Source of the DNA: Chrysophaeum taylorii
Lineage: Eukaryota; Sar; Pelagophyceae; Pelagomonadales; Pelagomonadaceae
Length of the DNA: 64,000 nucleotides
Reading direction: 5' to 3'
Assembly (NCBI GenBank): GCA_029834535.1
Contig: JAQMWT010000315.1
Coordinates: 124,001-188,000 of the forward strand
The position numbers and the translations under genes were made by a program. The notes under the pieces were generated by a model. The model saw only the letters and a list, made by a program, of their open reading frames with translations, searched no databases and was not told where the DNA came from. Positions 44,364-53,456 of this stretch are shown here, one piece after another (positions within the stretch are counted from its first letter, which is position 1; each line of letters opens with the position of its first letter).

Positions 44364-45347
44364 CTACTGCTGGGCGCAGTCGGCCTCGTTACCGCCTTGT
44401 TCGGCGAACTTGTCCTTGGCCGAGGAGACCCACTCGGTCACTTCCTTTGCAAGTTTTTTGTTGGCCTTGAGGGCCTGACGTTTGGCGCGGTCGACGTCGC
44501 GGCTCAGGAGCAAGACTTGTTTGTCGCTGGGGGCGAGGGAAGTTGCCGCGTTCGAGTCGCGGAGGGCCTGTTTAAGGTGTTTCATCGCCAAGTGGGCGCG
44601 CGCGCGGAGTATCTTGGATGTGACAAGGTGCTCCGCGCGGCCGTCCAAGTCGGCGATACCGCCCGCGAGCGTGCAGCAGGTGACGGCGTCCTTGTCGCGA
44701 CCCGCGTGCGAGGCGCAGCGCGCCAAGTTGAGGTACGTAGTGAGCATCAACTTGCGGTCGTCCTCGGTGCTCGGCAAGACCGTCAGCACGCGCTTGACGC
44801 TCACGTCGTCGTCGTCGTCGTCGCCGTCGTCGTACATCACGTCCATCTTCCTTCCTTCGCGAGACGTGACCGTGCCAATCCTGAGGCGGCCGTCCGAGTT
44901 GACCATCACGAGGGCGCCCGTGCTGAGCGGGAAGAGGGCCTTGAGGGTCGCGAGGCACCTCTGGTACTCGGCGCCGGCCGACGAGTAGTCCTTGAGCCCG
45001 AAGAGTGTCGAGCCTCGATCTTTTTGAATTCGCGCGACCTCGACGCTCTCCTTCTCCTCCGATGCCTCCTCCTCCTCGAAGGCCTCGAGAGGTTGCGCCT
45101 CGGACACGGTCCCCTCGGCGTCGTCGTCCTCGTACACGACGTCGACCGTGCCGTCGTCGTTCACCGACGACACCATGGCGCGCGCCCTGCCCTCGCCACG
45201 GGGGACGCGCACGCGTCTCCCCACGACGAGCAGCCGCTTGGTGGCCTCTGCGGCCGCGAGAGCGTCCTGGGCGTCGGCGAGCGCGCGCAGCGTTGCCGAA
45301 GACCAGTCGCCGCCAAGGACGGCAGCGCGCAACGCTTCTATCGACAT
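44364..45347 (-). CDS. Tudor-like / TPR protein
   Basis: 327 residues from the ATG at 45347 (an upstream GTG is in frame). Two SH3/Tudor-like segments are visible: VGRRVRVPRGEGRARAMVSS...GTVDVVYED near residues 42-75, and GALVMVNSDGRLRIGTVTS...MDVMYDDGDDDD near 145-178. Between and after them are TPR-type helices (STLFGLKDYSSAGAEYQRCL and ILRARAHLAMKHLKQALRDSNAA). A TPR with this last signature often binds Hsp90 or Hsp70, but the carboxylate-clamp residues were not verified. The acidic linkers are encoded by GAG/GAC runs. Function unknown; probably a co-chaperone-like or chromatin adaptor. Confidence 0.7.
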   Translation of the reverse strand: MSIEALRAAVLGGDWSSATLRALADAQDALAAAEATKRLLVVGRRVRVPRGEGRARAMVSSVNDDGTVDVVYEDDDAEGTVSEAQPLEAFEEEEASEEKESVEVARIQKDRGSTLFGLKDYSSAGAEYQRCLATLKALFPLSTGALVMVNSDGRLRIGTVTSREGRKMDVMYDDGDDDDDDVSVKRVLTVLPSTEDDRKLMLTTYLNLARCASHAGRDKDAVTCCTLAGGIADLDGRAEHLVTSKILRARAHLAMKHLKQALRDSNAATSLAPSDKQVLLLSRDVDRAKRQALKANKKLAKEVTEWVSSAKDKFAEQGGNEADCAQQ

Positions 45348-45479
45348 CACAGACCCGAGAAGGGGGGTTTTAGGCGGTGACCAAAAGCGGTCAACAGGCC
45401 GAGAATGGACGCCGCAGGAAAGAAAACCAAACGAAACGCACCAAGTTCAGCGCCAAAGACGTACCGCCGATACGAGGAA

Positions 45480-46952
45480 TTAGCGTAGTATCCGCAAGAG
45501 ACGCTTCTTCTTGGCGCTACATCGTCGTGGCGATGCCTTTTTGCTCGATTGGGACTCGTCGAAGGCTGCGCGGTAACACCGCATCAACGCGGCGTACTGC
45601 TGCTCGGTCTCCTCCCGCACCCGGGGCTCTTCTTCTTCTTCTTCTTGTTGCGGAGATGTTGTGGCAGGCTCCTCCTCGAGGTCGGGGTCCGCCGCTGGGA
45701 CGGTCGCGACGTCGTCGGAAGGAAGATCATCGACGGGAGCGGTCGGGTCGTCGTCGTTTGAAGAAGAGGCGGTGTCTGCGGCGATCGCGTCGTCGACGCC
45801 GAAAGGCGGAAGGGGCGGTTCGGGTTTCGTTTTTTCGCGGTGTTGGCTCCGGATTGGGGGCTTGGGTCGGTCGAGGCGCGAGAACGAGAGCGCGCGCTCG
45901 AGGACGCGCGGCTTGGGTGGTCTGTCTGGCGTTTCGATTCGAATTTCGGCGCGCGCGCGTTTTAGAGCGGCGCGGAAGTTGGCGGCCTTGCTCTCGGTGT
46001 CCTCGAGGGGCTCGAGCTTCTCGAGACCTCGCGCGTGCCTCGGCGCGAGCGGCTTCATCGTCTTGTCGAGATCGTCGAGGACCTGCAGGTTATTCAGCTT
46101 CCGCGCGCATACCAATCCCCAGCCGGAGGCCGTCCGGGTTTCGGGCGCGCAGGGGTTGCCCGCGAGGTGGAGCTCGACGAGCTCGGGGAGTTTCGCGAGT
46201 ACGTCGAGCGCCGTGGCGAGGTCGTCGAGGCGGTTGCCGCCCAAATCCAGCACGTCGACGCGCGGCGCGTTGTTCTCGAGGCCGTTTAAGCTCGAGACCT
46301 CGTTCCCCCGCAAATCGAGCTCGGCGAGGCGCGGGAGCTTTGGAATTTTCGGGTGGCCTTTGAGTTGATTTCGCGCCAAACACAGGACCCGGAGCGCGGC
46401 GAAGCGGCCCTCGAGTTTCTGGAGACAGTTATCCGCGAGGCGAAGCTCTACGAGATTTTTCGATCCCGACAGCGCGGAAACTTCCCGGAGTTCGTTGCGC
46501 GACACGTCGAGCTCGGTGAGCGACAACGACGCCAGGCCGGCGAGCGACCCGAGCGCGTTGCCGCTCAGATCGAGCGTCGTCAGCGTCGATGGCAGGTTCC
46601 TCGGTACCGTCGAGAGTTCGTTCCGGTCGAGACGCAACTGCTTCAACGTCTTCGGCAAATCCTTCACTTCCGCGAGCTTGTTGTCGTGCAAGCACAACAC
46701 TTCGAGCACGGGGCACTCGATTGCAACGCGGTCGATTTGGTTCGACCCTGCGTTCACCTCGCGGAGGTGTCGACTCTCTATCGAAAGATAGCTCAGAGAG
46801 TTCCAGGACACGTCCAAGCTTCGGAGCCGCGGCACGTACTGGAACAGCTCGGGGGCGATCGAATTCAGCCGTTGCCCGCGGGCGTCGAGAGTGTATTCCG
46901 TCGCCGCCTCTTTCCCCGCGAGCAGCCGTTCGACCAAATCGGCGTCCAACAT
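45480..46952 (-). CDS. Leucine-rich repeat protein
   Basis: 490 residues from the ATG at 46952; the frame could be read from a TTG four codons upstream. Residues about 20-290 form roughly eleven LRRs of the SDS22-like type (LRSLDVSWNSLSYLS, LTTLDLSGNALGSLAGL, VDVLDLGGNRLDDLATAL), capped by NNLQVLDDLDKTM, an LRR-cap-like end. The C-terminal third is charged, Pro/Glu/Asp-rich and disordered, ending in a Lys/Arg tail. Resembles PP1-regulatory or axonemal LRR proteins; no specific orthologue is asserted. Confidence 0.8.
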   Translation of the reverse strand: MLDADLVERLLAGKEAATEYTLDARGQRLNSIAPELFQYVPRLRSLDVSWNSLSYLSIESRHLREVNAGSNQIDRVAIECPVLEVLCLHDNKLAEVKDLPKTLKQLRLDRNELSTVPRNLPSTLTTLDLSGNALGSLAGLASLSLTELDVSRNELREVSALSGSKNLVELRLADNCLQKLEGRFAALRVLCLARNQLKGHPKIPKLPRLAELDLRGNEVSSLNGLENNAPRVDVLDLGGNRLDDLATALDVLAKLPELVELHLAGNPCAPETRTASGWGLVCARKLNNLQVLDDLDKTMKPLAPRHARGLEKLEPLEDTESKAANFRAALKRARAEIRIETPDRPPKPRVLERALSFSRLDRPKPPIRSQHREKTKPEPPLPPFGVDDAIAADTASSSNDDDPTAPVDDLPSDDVATVPAADPDLEEEPATTSPQQEEEEEEPRVREETEQQYAALMRCYRAAFDESQSSKKASPRRCSAKKKRLLRILR

Positions 46953-47407
46953 AATAACGCTCAAACGGCGTATCTAACACTTACCCTACCTAATCTGTCT
47001 CCGAGATGGAACACTTACCCTAATGTGTGTCTGGGGGAGCAAAGAGTTTGATCACGACGACGACAGTGGACGACGACAGTGGACGACGACGACGACGACG
47101 ACGACGGTGGAGGACGCCCTCCCTGCCAGATGTCGACGAACCCCGGGCTTGCTGCTTGGCCCACCAGGCTATCTATCGCATCACGAGTGCGCATGGCGAC
47201 CCCCTGGCGGCCCGGGGCACCCACGCATGTCCATGTCGAAGTGTGGGCCTTGCACAAAATGGAAAGCGTGTGGTCGAAAGCATGCATGCATGCGTGCAGA
47301 GTAAGTACGAGTCCGCAAAAAAAATAAATTAAAAGTCGAGTCGTTCGCTTTAGCGGTAGAGAAGTGCGCAAGAGAAAAGGAAGAATCATCAATGCCGGAA
47401 GTTGGAT
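46953..47407. other. Intergenic; (GAC)n run and AGGGTAAG motifs
   Basis: Upstream of the LRR gene and downstream of the MBL gene, both minus strand. It contains two TTAGGGTAAGTGTT-like motifs on the minus strand (plus-strand ACACTTACCCTA at about 46977 and 47012) within 70 bp of the LRR start, and a (GAC)n run at 47058-47106. No RNA gene was recognised. Confidence 0.5.
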
Positions 47408-48391
47408 TTAAATTTTGTCGGAAGAAGAAAACTTGTAAATGCCGCCGACCACGGCAGGTTGGAAGGCGTGCGAGGGAAAGGCATCAGCGAGGCGAGATTT
47501 GGCACGCCAGCCCGTGCAGTGGCCCGGGAGGAGCAAGTCGGGTCCCATATCCTTGAGGTCTTTGACGGTGGCTTCGACGCGATCTTCGACGGATTTCCCG
47601 GCGAGGTGAAAGCCACCAAAAACGGCATGGATCTTTCCGAGCTTGCGCGCGTCCCTACAGACGTTGACGACTCCAGCGTGCGAACACGCCGAGAAGACGA
47701 CGATGCCTTTTCCCTTGATTTTGGCGGCGACGTAGCGCTCGTCGAGGATAAACGGATCGTCGACCCATACATCCCCGCGCTTAGTCACGTGACCCGGCAG
47801 CCCCGTTTCGTACTCGGTCGTCCTCGGTATTTCGCCGGACACGAAAAACGAGCCGCCGAGGATTGTATGCGGCTCCTTGGATGCTACGATCTGACCTCCC
47901 AAATTTTCGATCTCGTCGAAAGATGGATTGTCTGGCGCGAGACGCAGGACATCTCCACCGGGTGTTCTCAGACCTCGGCATTGGCTGTTCTCCGGGTACA
48001 GGTCCACCAGGACCGGCCTTGCGAGCGGTATCGCCGCTCTCAAGCCGCCGGAATGATCGATATGGTAGTGGGATAACACGACGCGCTCGACGGGGCTTAG
48101 GTCCAAGCACAGTTTCTCGACGTTTTCTCGGAATAATTGAGGCGAAGGTCCGGCGTCAAAGAGACAATGGCGCTGCCTTCCGTCGACCTCAGCAACCAGC
48201 AACAACGAAAGACCGTGTGCGGCGTCGCACACCAAGTCGAAATCGATGGCCTTCTTTCTCCGCGCCAAGTGCGCCATTTCAGGCACGAAAGAAAACCCGC
48301 GGCAACAAGCGCACTGCGACGACAGGCTGTCAGTCTCGTTGTCCACGATGCTGTACACCGTTAACGAGTCGAGCTCCACAAGTCCTTCCAT
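47408..48391 (-). CDS. Metallo-beta-lactamase fold hydrolase (DHPS-like)
   Basis: 327 residues. The metal-binding motif SHYHIDHSGG (His108, His110, Asp112, His113) is followed by the later MBL ligands in FSACSHAGVVNV, FGGFHLAG and LLPGHCTGWRA. This set and spacing match the bacterial and archaeal subgroup often annotated as 7,8-dihydropterin-6-yl-methyl-4-(beta-D-ribofuranosyl)aminobenzene-5'-phosphate synthase-like MBL hydrolases. Substrate is unknown. The family is mainly prokaryotic, so an origin by horizontal transfer is possible, but composition here matches the neighbours. No obvious targeting peptide. Start ATG 48391. Confidence 0.85.
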   Translation of the reverse strand: MEGLVELDSLTVYSIVDNETDSLSSQCACCRGFSFVPEMAHLARRKKAIDFDLVCDAAHGLSLLLVAEVDGRQRHCLFDAGPSPQLFRENVEKLCLDLSPVERVVLSHYHIDHSGGLRAAIPLARPVLVDLYPENSQCRGLRTPGGDVLRLAPDNPSFDEIENLGGQIVASKEPHTILGGSFFVSGEIPRTTEYETGLPGHVTKRGDVWVDDPFILDERYVAAKIKGKGIVVFSACSHAGVVNVCRDARKLGKIHAVFGGFHLAGKSVEDRVEATVKDLKDMGPDLLLPGHCTGWRAKSRLADAFPSHAFQPAVVGGIYKFSSSDKI

Positions 48392-48736
48392 TCTTCTAGA
48401 TACTTCCTTCTTCCGCGAACAATCGCTTCTTCAAGAAAACACCACCGCCACCACCCCAAGTTTTTCTCTCTACATCCCTCATACCCCACAAACCCACCCA
48501 CATCCTTCATGCTCCCCACACACACCCCAAGTTTTTTGTACAATGTTTTTTTTCGACCCAAATTTCTTTCCGGCCCGTTCCCTACGAACCGTTACGATAG
48601 TGTCCAAAGAAGATGATGCTCGAGGGCTTTTTATTTCAAAGGCTTCTTCTTCTCTTCTTCTTACCCTTGCAACCACAGTGTTCGTACTCACTCCTAAACC
48701 CTTATTAGGTCGTCCGTCGTGGTCTCCTCCTCGGTG
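48392..48736. other. Divergent intergenic region with dispersed motif
   Basis: 345 bp between the divergent MBL and AP sigma genes. It contains a copy of the ATCCTTCATGCTCCCCACA motif also present near 24765-24790 and, inverted, at 22460-22480. A CTTATTAG element lies just before the AP sigma start. It should contain both promoters. Confidence 0.6.
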
Positions 48737-49216
48737 ATGATAAATTTCATGTTGCTCGTGTCCCGGCAGGGAAAGACGCGGTTGACCAAGTGGTACGAGA
48801 CCGTGTCACCCAAGGAGCGCGCGCGGATCGTGCGGGACGTGACCGCGACGGTGTTGAGCCGCGCGCCAAAGATGTGCAATTTCATCGAGTGGCGCGCAGA
48901 CAAGAAGATTGTGTACAAGCGGTACGCGTCGCTGTTCTTTATTTGCTGTATCGACGCCTCGGACAACGAGCTCCTGACCCTCGAGATGATCCACCTCTTC
49001 GTCGAGGTGTTGGACCGTTATTTCGGGAACGTCTGCGAACTCGACATCATCTTTAACTTCCACAAGGCATACTACATCCTCGACGAGCTTTTTATCGCGG
49101 GGGAGCTCGAGGAGTCCTCGAAGAAGGAGGTCCTCTCGATCTGCGCCCAGATGGACGACATGATGGACGAGTCCAAGGAAGAGGGCGGCCACAAGTCCGG
49201 CCGCGGGGGGAAGTAG
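48737..49216 (+). CDS. AP1S: Clathrin adaptor AP-1-like sigma subunit
   Basis: 159 residues, single exon. The start is the ATG at 48737, giving [20 protein letters not shown], the canonical sigma N-terminus; a GTG 18 bp upstream only extends the frame. The conserved blocks [20 protein letters not shown] and [40 protein letters not shown] are intact. The latter form fits AP-1 sigma best, though AP-2 sigma is similar. The protein stabilises the AP core and helps recognise dileucine signals in trans-Golgi/endosome traffic. The stop lies 15 bp from the stop of the convergent minus-strand gene. Confidence 0.92.
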   Translation: MINFMLLVSRQGKTRLTKWYETVSPKERARIVRDVTATVLSRAPKMCNFIEWRADKKIVYKRYASLFFICCIDASDNELLTLEMIHLFVEVLDRYFGNVCELDIIFNFHKAYYILDELFIAGELEESSKKEVLSICAQMDDMMDESKEEGGHKSGRGGK

Positions 49217-49231
49217 CAACTACCTAATACG

Positions 49232-49744
49232 CTACGCGCGCTGCTGCTGCTGCTTCTTCTTCTTGAGGAAGCGGGAGACGTCGAGGACCCCGTCCCTTAG
49301 GTCGTCCGTGGGGGGTTTGGGGGCTCGTCGTTTCTTTGGTGTCGACCGGCGGGTGACAAGGTCCTTCTTCGGAGCGGCCGCGACGACGCCGGCGGCGCGG
49401 CGCTCTTCGGCCTCTCGTCGCTCGCGCTTCGCCTCGGCCCGCCGGATCCCGAGCAACATCTTGAAGGGCATGCGCTGGGCCTTGACCTTGCCGCCAAAGG
49501 CCTCGGTCCGTTGCGTTTCGAAGACGCGCTTCGCGCGCTTTGAGAAGCCGCTTGCCCCAAGTTCCAGGACTTGGCGCTTCGCGTCGCGAAGCGACAGGAC
49601 GGCCTTAGTCTTAGGGGGAGGACTCTTCTTGTTCTTCTGTTGCGTCGTCGTCGTCGGCGGCGGCGGCGGAACGACGCTGCGTTCCGACGACGAAAACCCG
49701 TATCGCGACGACGCTTCCGGCGGCAGCTTGAGAACTTCCATCAT
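49232..49744 (-). CDS. Faf1/C1orf131-like small-subunit ribosome factor (DUF4602-type)
   Basis: 170 basic residues. A central block LGASGFSKRAKRVFETQRTE, then KAQRMPFKMLLGIRRAEAKRERREAEERRAAG, resembles the DUF4602 core shared by yeast Faf1 and human C1orf131, known components of early 40S assembly. N- and C-terminal parts are low-complexity (poly-Pro/Thr, poly-Lys/Gln). Start ATG at 49744, only 16 bp after the stop of the next upstream minus-strand gene. Family match is by motif memory and moderately sure. Confidence 0.6.
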   Translation of the reverse strand: MMEVLKLPPEASSRYGFSSSERSVVPPPPPTTTTQQKNKKSPPPKTKAVLSLRDAKRQVLELGASGFSKRAKRVFETQRTEAFGGKVKAQRMPFKMLLGIRRAEAKRERREAEERRAAGVVAAAPKKDLVTRRSTPKKRRAPKPPTDDLRDGVLDVSRFLKKKKQQQQRA

Positions 49745-49760
49745 CGCTAATTATAAACTA

Positions 49761-50606
49761 TTACTTACCCTCGGACGAGGAGGGTTCCCACACGAAGTCG
49801 AGTTGGTCGAGTTTGTGTACGCGGTCCTGGGAGAGGCGGCCGCGGCGCCGGAGGAAGCGTTGGTTGGTGGCCCAAGTTCCCAAGTTGACCCCGTCCTGCG
49901 TGACGTGGCGGCGCGGAACGCGGGCGTGACCGTTGGCGGCGACGAAGGAGCGGAGGGCGTCGAACTTGTCGTTCCAGCGCGCCTCCCGCGCGTTCCACGG
50001 AAATCCGATCTCGTCGAGCTTGGCGCGGCGCTCGGGCGTCACCCCCTTGCCCTGACGCTGCCGGATCACCCAGACCCCGAGTCTTTCCCCCTCGAACACC
50101 TCGTCCTGTCCGATCGAGAAGTCGCCTCTCTCCTCGCGGAACCGGCACAACAATGCGAAGTACTTTTCCCAGCGCTTCGCGCTCCATTCGAACCCGAGGG
50201 CATCGAGCTCGGCGACTTTCCCTGGGGAGAGCTCGCGTCTCCGGGTCCGCGACACCCACAAACCGAGCCGCGCGCCGTCCGGCCCGACGTACCTCGGCGG
50301 CACGCAGCAGTCGCCGTGTACTTTCTTGTAGGCCTCGAGCCGCCGCATGTTCCTGGCCCAAAACCGGTCGCTCCAGCTCACGCCCAACGACTCGAGCAGC
50401 TCGACGCGCTCCGCCGAGAGCTTGCCGTTGCGATATTTTTCGCGTTGCGCGCGAATCCAACGGCTCAGTTTCGCGTCCGACGGCCAGCAGTGACCGTGCG
50501 ACGCCTCGTAGGCGACGAGAGCCTTGTACCGCTCGGCCCACCGCTCCCGGTGCGGGACCACTGGGGCCGACAACCCCCACGCCACGCCCGCGAACAACCA
50601 CAACAT
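49761..50606 (-). CDS. Helicase-associated (HA) repeat protein with signal-like N-terminus
   Basis: 281 residues with four HA-type repeats (about 20-75, 82-143, 144-205 and 207-275). Each has the pattern W...Y..L..Y...HG....P........L..W...QR.......L...+...L..LGF.W. No helicase motor is present. HA-repeat-only proteins are very common in diatoms and other ochrophytes; their function is largely unknown, with nucleic-acid binding presumed. The N-terminus MLWLFAGVAWGLSAP is hydrophobic and looks like a signal peptide, which in this group could be the first part of a plastid-targeting sequence. Start ATG 50606. Confidence 0.82.
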   Translation of the reverse strand: MLWLFAGVAWGLSAPVVPHRERWAERYKALVAYEASHGHCWPSDAKLSRWIRAQREKYRNGKLSAERVELLESLGVSWSDRFWARNMRRLEAYKKVHGDCCVPPRYVGPDGARLGLWVSRTRRRELSPGKVAELDALGFEWSAKRWEKYFALLCRFREERGDFSIGQDEVFEGERLGVWVIRQRQGKGVTPERRAKLDEIGFPWNAREARWNDKFDALRSFVAANGHARVPRRHVTQDGVNLGTWATNQRFLRRRGRLSQDRVHKLDQLDFVWEPSSSEGK

Positions 50607-51688
50607 TATAGTTCAAGTTGTTGCACAACCTAATCGCTCTTTTTATTCCTAGCCCTCATCACCCTTTGTTTTAACGGCCCTCTCCGTCGTCGTCTCTCGG
50701 CCGCCGTGGCGCTGCGCCCGGACGGTTAGGCGAGCGCTTGGCCGTACCTTATTACCTACCGGCTTGCGCCAACGTCCTTCTTTCCACTCGCTCGACGCTC
50801 TCACCCCCGCAAATAAAATGAGCTGCTTCGATCACGCCCTTTGACCTTTGTCCTTAACCCTCATCACCGTCTCAACGACCGTCTGTCTGTCTGCCTGTCT
50901 GTCTGTCTGTCTGTCTGTCGGTCGCGAGGACCACGAAAGTAGTCAACAACGAAAGAAAGAAAGAAAAAAAGAAAAAAAGAAAGAAAGAAAGGAAGAAAGA
51001 AAGGTGGAGGACGATCGCTCGCGCGCCATGAGCATTGTGCCTGCTCTCGAGCATGCTAGTGACCAAAGGTTCGTTCGTTCGCTCGTTCGTTCGTTCGTTC
51101 CGTGCAATTTTAAACGGGCATCTATAGGTCGCTCGAGCGGTGTTTTCAGGCATGCTTTGCACGTTAAGGTGCTCCTGCGGAGAATGCGCTCTTGTCTTGT
51201 TCAAGGGGCGCAACCGTTGATGCTCTTTCACATTTCGGAATTCAACGAGGACGGAACGAGCAGCCAACTGTTGTGTGACGCGCAGCCGAGGCGGCGGCAT
51301 TCAACACCCTTCCGGCACGTCCGTCCATTGGCAGGAGGATCTGGAAGGGATCTTAATGTTGCCCCGTTCGTCGCGTGGGGCGTACTTGAGGGCGTACTTG
51401 AGGGCGTCCTGGATTGTCCCCTCGCCGCACGACGTCCCTCGTGTGAAGAGCACAGGCACCCCTCCCTCGGCGATGGCTGGTCAGGTCAGACCAGGTCAGG
51501 TCAGGTCGGAGAGTTTGTCGTATATCCGCTGAGAGTCGGTCACGCATCGCGATATCTTCTTCAACTTGAGACATATAGGAGGTGATAAGAAAAGAAAATC
51601 CTGATGTATTATTAAGTATATCGGCGTTAGCACTCAGTCCGCGACGTGATGGAGGCCGCGTCGGGCTAGGTGCGATGCGACGAGTTGG
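50607..51688. other. Intergenic region upstream of the channel, with microsatellites
   Basis: Contains (CTGT)n at 50880-50920, (GAAA)n at about 50950-51004, (TTCG)n near 51070-51100, and short tandem copies of GGGCGTACTTGAG near 51377-51403 and GGTCAGGTCA near 51480-51510. No gene is supported. The channel's promoter and leader should lie in the 3' part. Confidence 0.6.
50949..51005. repeat. (GAAA)n microsatellite
   Basis: About fourteen purine tetranucleotide units, slightly interrupted; preceded by a (CTGT)n run at 50880-50920. Confidence 0.9.
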
Positions 51689-53424
51689 ATGTCTTTGAAG
51701 AAGTACGGCATGGGAAAGATCCATCCGGAGGGTGGGGAGGCACCAAGGCCCGAACCAGCGCTGTGCGAGTACGCTCTGAATGTGCTGCACGTGGACCATC
51801 CCGTGCGCAAAAAGGTTTACCACCTGGTGACGACCAAGTCGTTTGACTTTGTCATAATATTTTTCATTCTCGCCAACTCGATCGTGATGGCGATGACCGA
51901 CTACCGTGTCGGGTGCCTGGGGAGGAATCCGGAGAAGGAAGATTTCGGGTTTCCCGACAAGAATCGATGCGCGTTGAACGCGCTGGTGACGTTGCTCAAC
52001 GACTACATATTTGGGGCCGTGTTTTTGCTCGAGATGGTGTTGAAAGTGGTGGCATTTGGGTTCGCGTGGGAAGGCGAGAACACGTACATGAGCGACAAGT
52101 GGAACGTGCTAGATTTTGTTTGCGTCTTGGCCTGGATGGTCGCGCAACTCCGGATTGGGGGGATGCCAAATTTGACCTATTTCAAGTCGTTCCGGCTGTT
52201 GCGGCCGTTGAAGTCGTTGTCGAAATTCCCGGGGCTGAGGGCTATTGTGTCGACGTTCTTGGCCGCGATCCCGAGGCTCAAGGACGTGGTGATCTTGTTG
52301 CTGTTTTTGCTGCTGGTTTGCTCGATCGCGTGCATGCAATTCTTCAAGGGCTTTTTGCACTATCGGTGTCGCGTCACGAGGTATCCGACGCGCGTTCCCG
52401 AGACCTGGTATCAGAAGTGCGCTTTTTCGGACTATCCCGACGGCAACTGCATCAAGAACCGCTATTTCCCGACACAAGCCGAGTTCGAAGCCTACCGCAA
52501 CGCGACCGTTACGTGGGACTTGGCGACTTCCGCCGAGTGGGGAAATTACTCGAAAAGCGCCGCCTACGCTGCCATCGTGGCCACGTACAACTGGGGGACG
52601 CTCGCGAGCGATTGGGCCTGCACGTCGCCGCGCTACAACGCCGCGACGGGCTATCCGCACGGCGTCCCCGTGACGGCCGAATACCCGGGGAGACGGTGGA
52701 ACGGCGGCGAGTTTTTCGGCAAGGCGAACAAGCGCAAGCTGTGGGCCGAACCAAAACGATGTATATGGATCGTCGACGAAGACGACACGAGGCCGTGTTC
52801 TTTGCCTGGAAACGGCGGGCTCCACGTGTGTTACAAGAACGCGCGGCAACAACGCGGGAGATATATCGACTCGTCGCAATACCAAAACAAGGCCAACCCG
52901 CACCAGAGCTTGTCCCGCCAATACACCGAGACGACGTGCGCTTCGAACTACGACGAATTCGGCCATCGACGGTTTCGCTACGTGCCCAAGCTCTACAAGG
53001 AACTCAAACTGCGGAACACGGTGCCGGGCGCCTTCGAGGACTGGGGCCGCTGGAGTCCCTCCTTTTTCCGCTCCATGTACCCCGAGTTCATCCCCGAGCT
53101 CAACTATGGCTACACGAATTTCGATAACATCGGCTTCGCGATGGTCTCCTTGTTCCAGGCAGTCACGATGGAGGGCTGGACCGACATCATGTACATGTGC
53201 ATGGACGTCTTCTCGCCGACGGCGGCCGTCGTCCTCTTCCTGGGTCTTTTCGCCGTCGGCAGCATGCTCGTGCTGAATCTGGTGCTCGGCGTCATCGCCG
53301 ACACGCTCGGCGACGAAGAGGAAGCCCAAGAGGCCCAGGAGCGGGCCGCCGCCCAGGAGCACCAGGAGCACCAGCAGCAGCAGCAGCACCAGCGGCCGAA
53401 CGACGACGACCTCGTGCCACCAAC

Positions 53425-53456
<32 letters not shown>

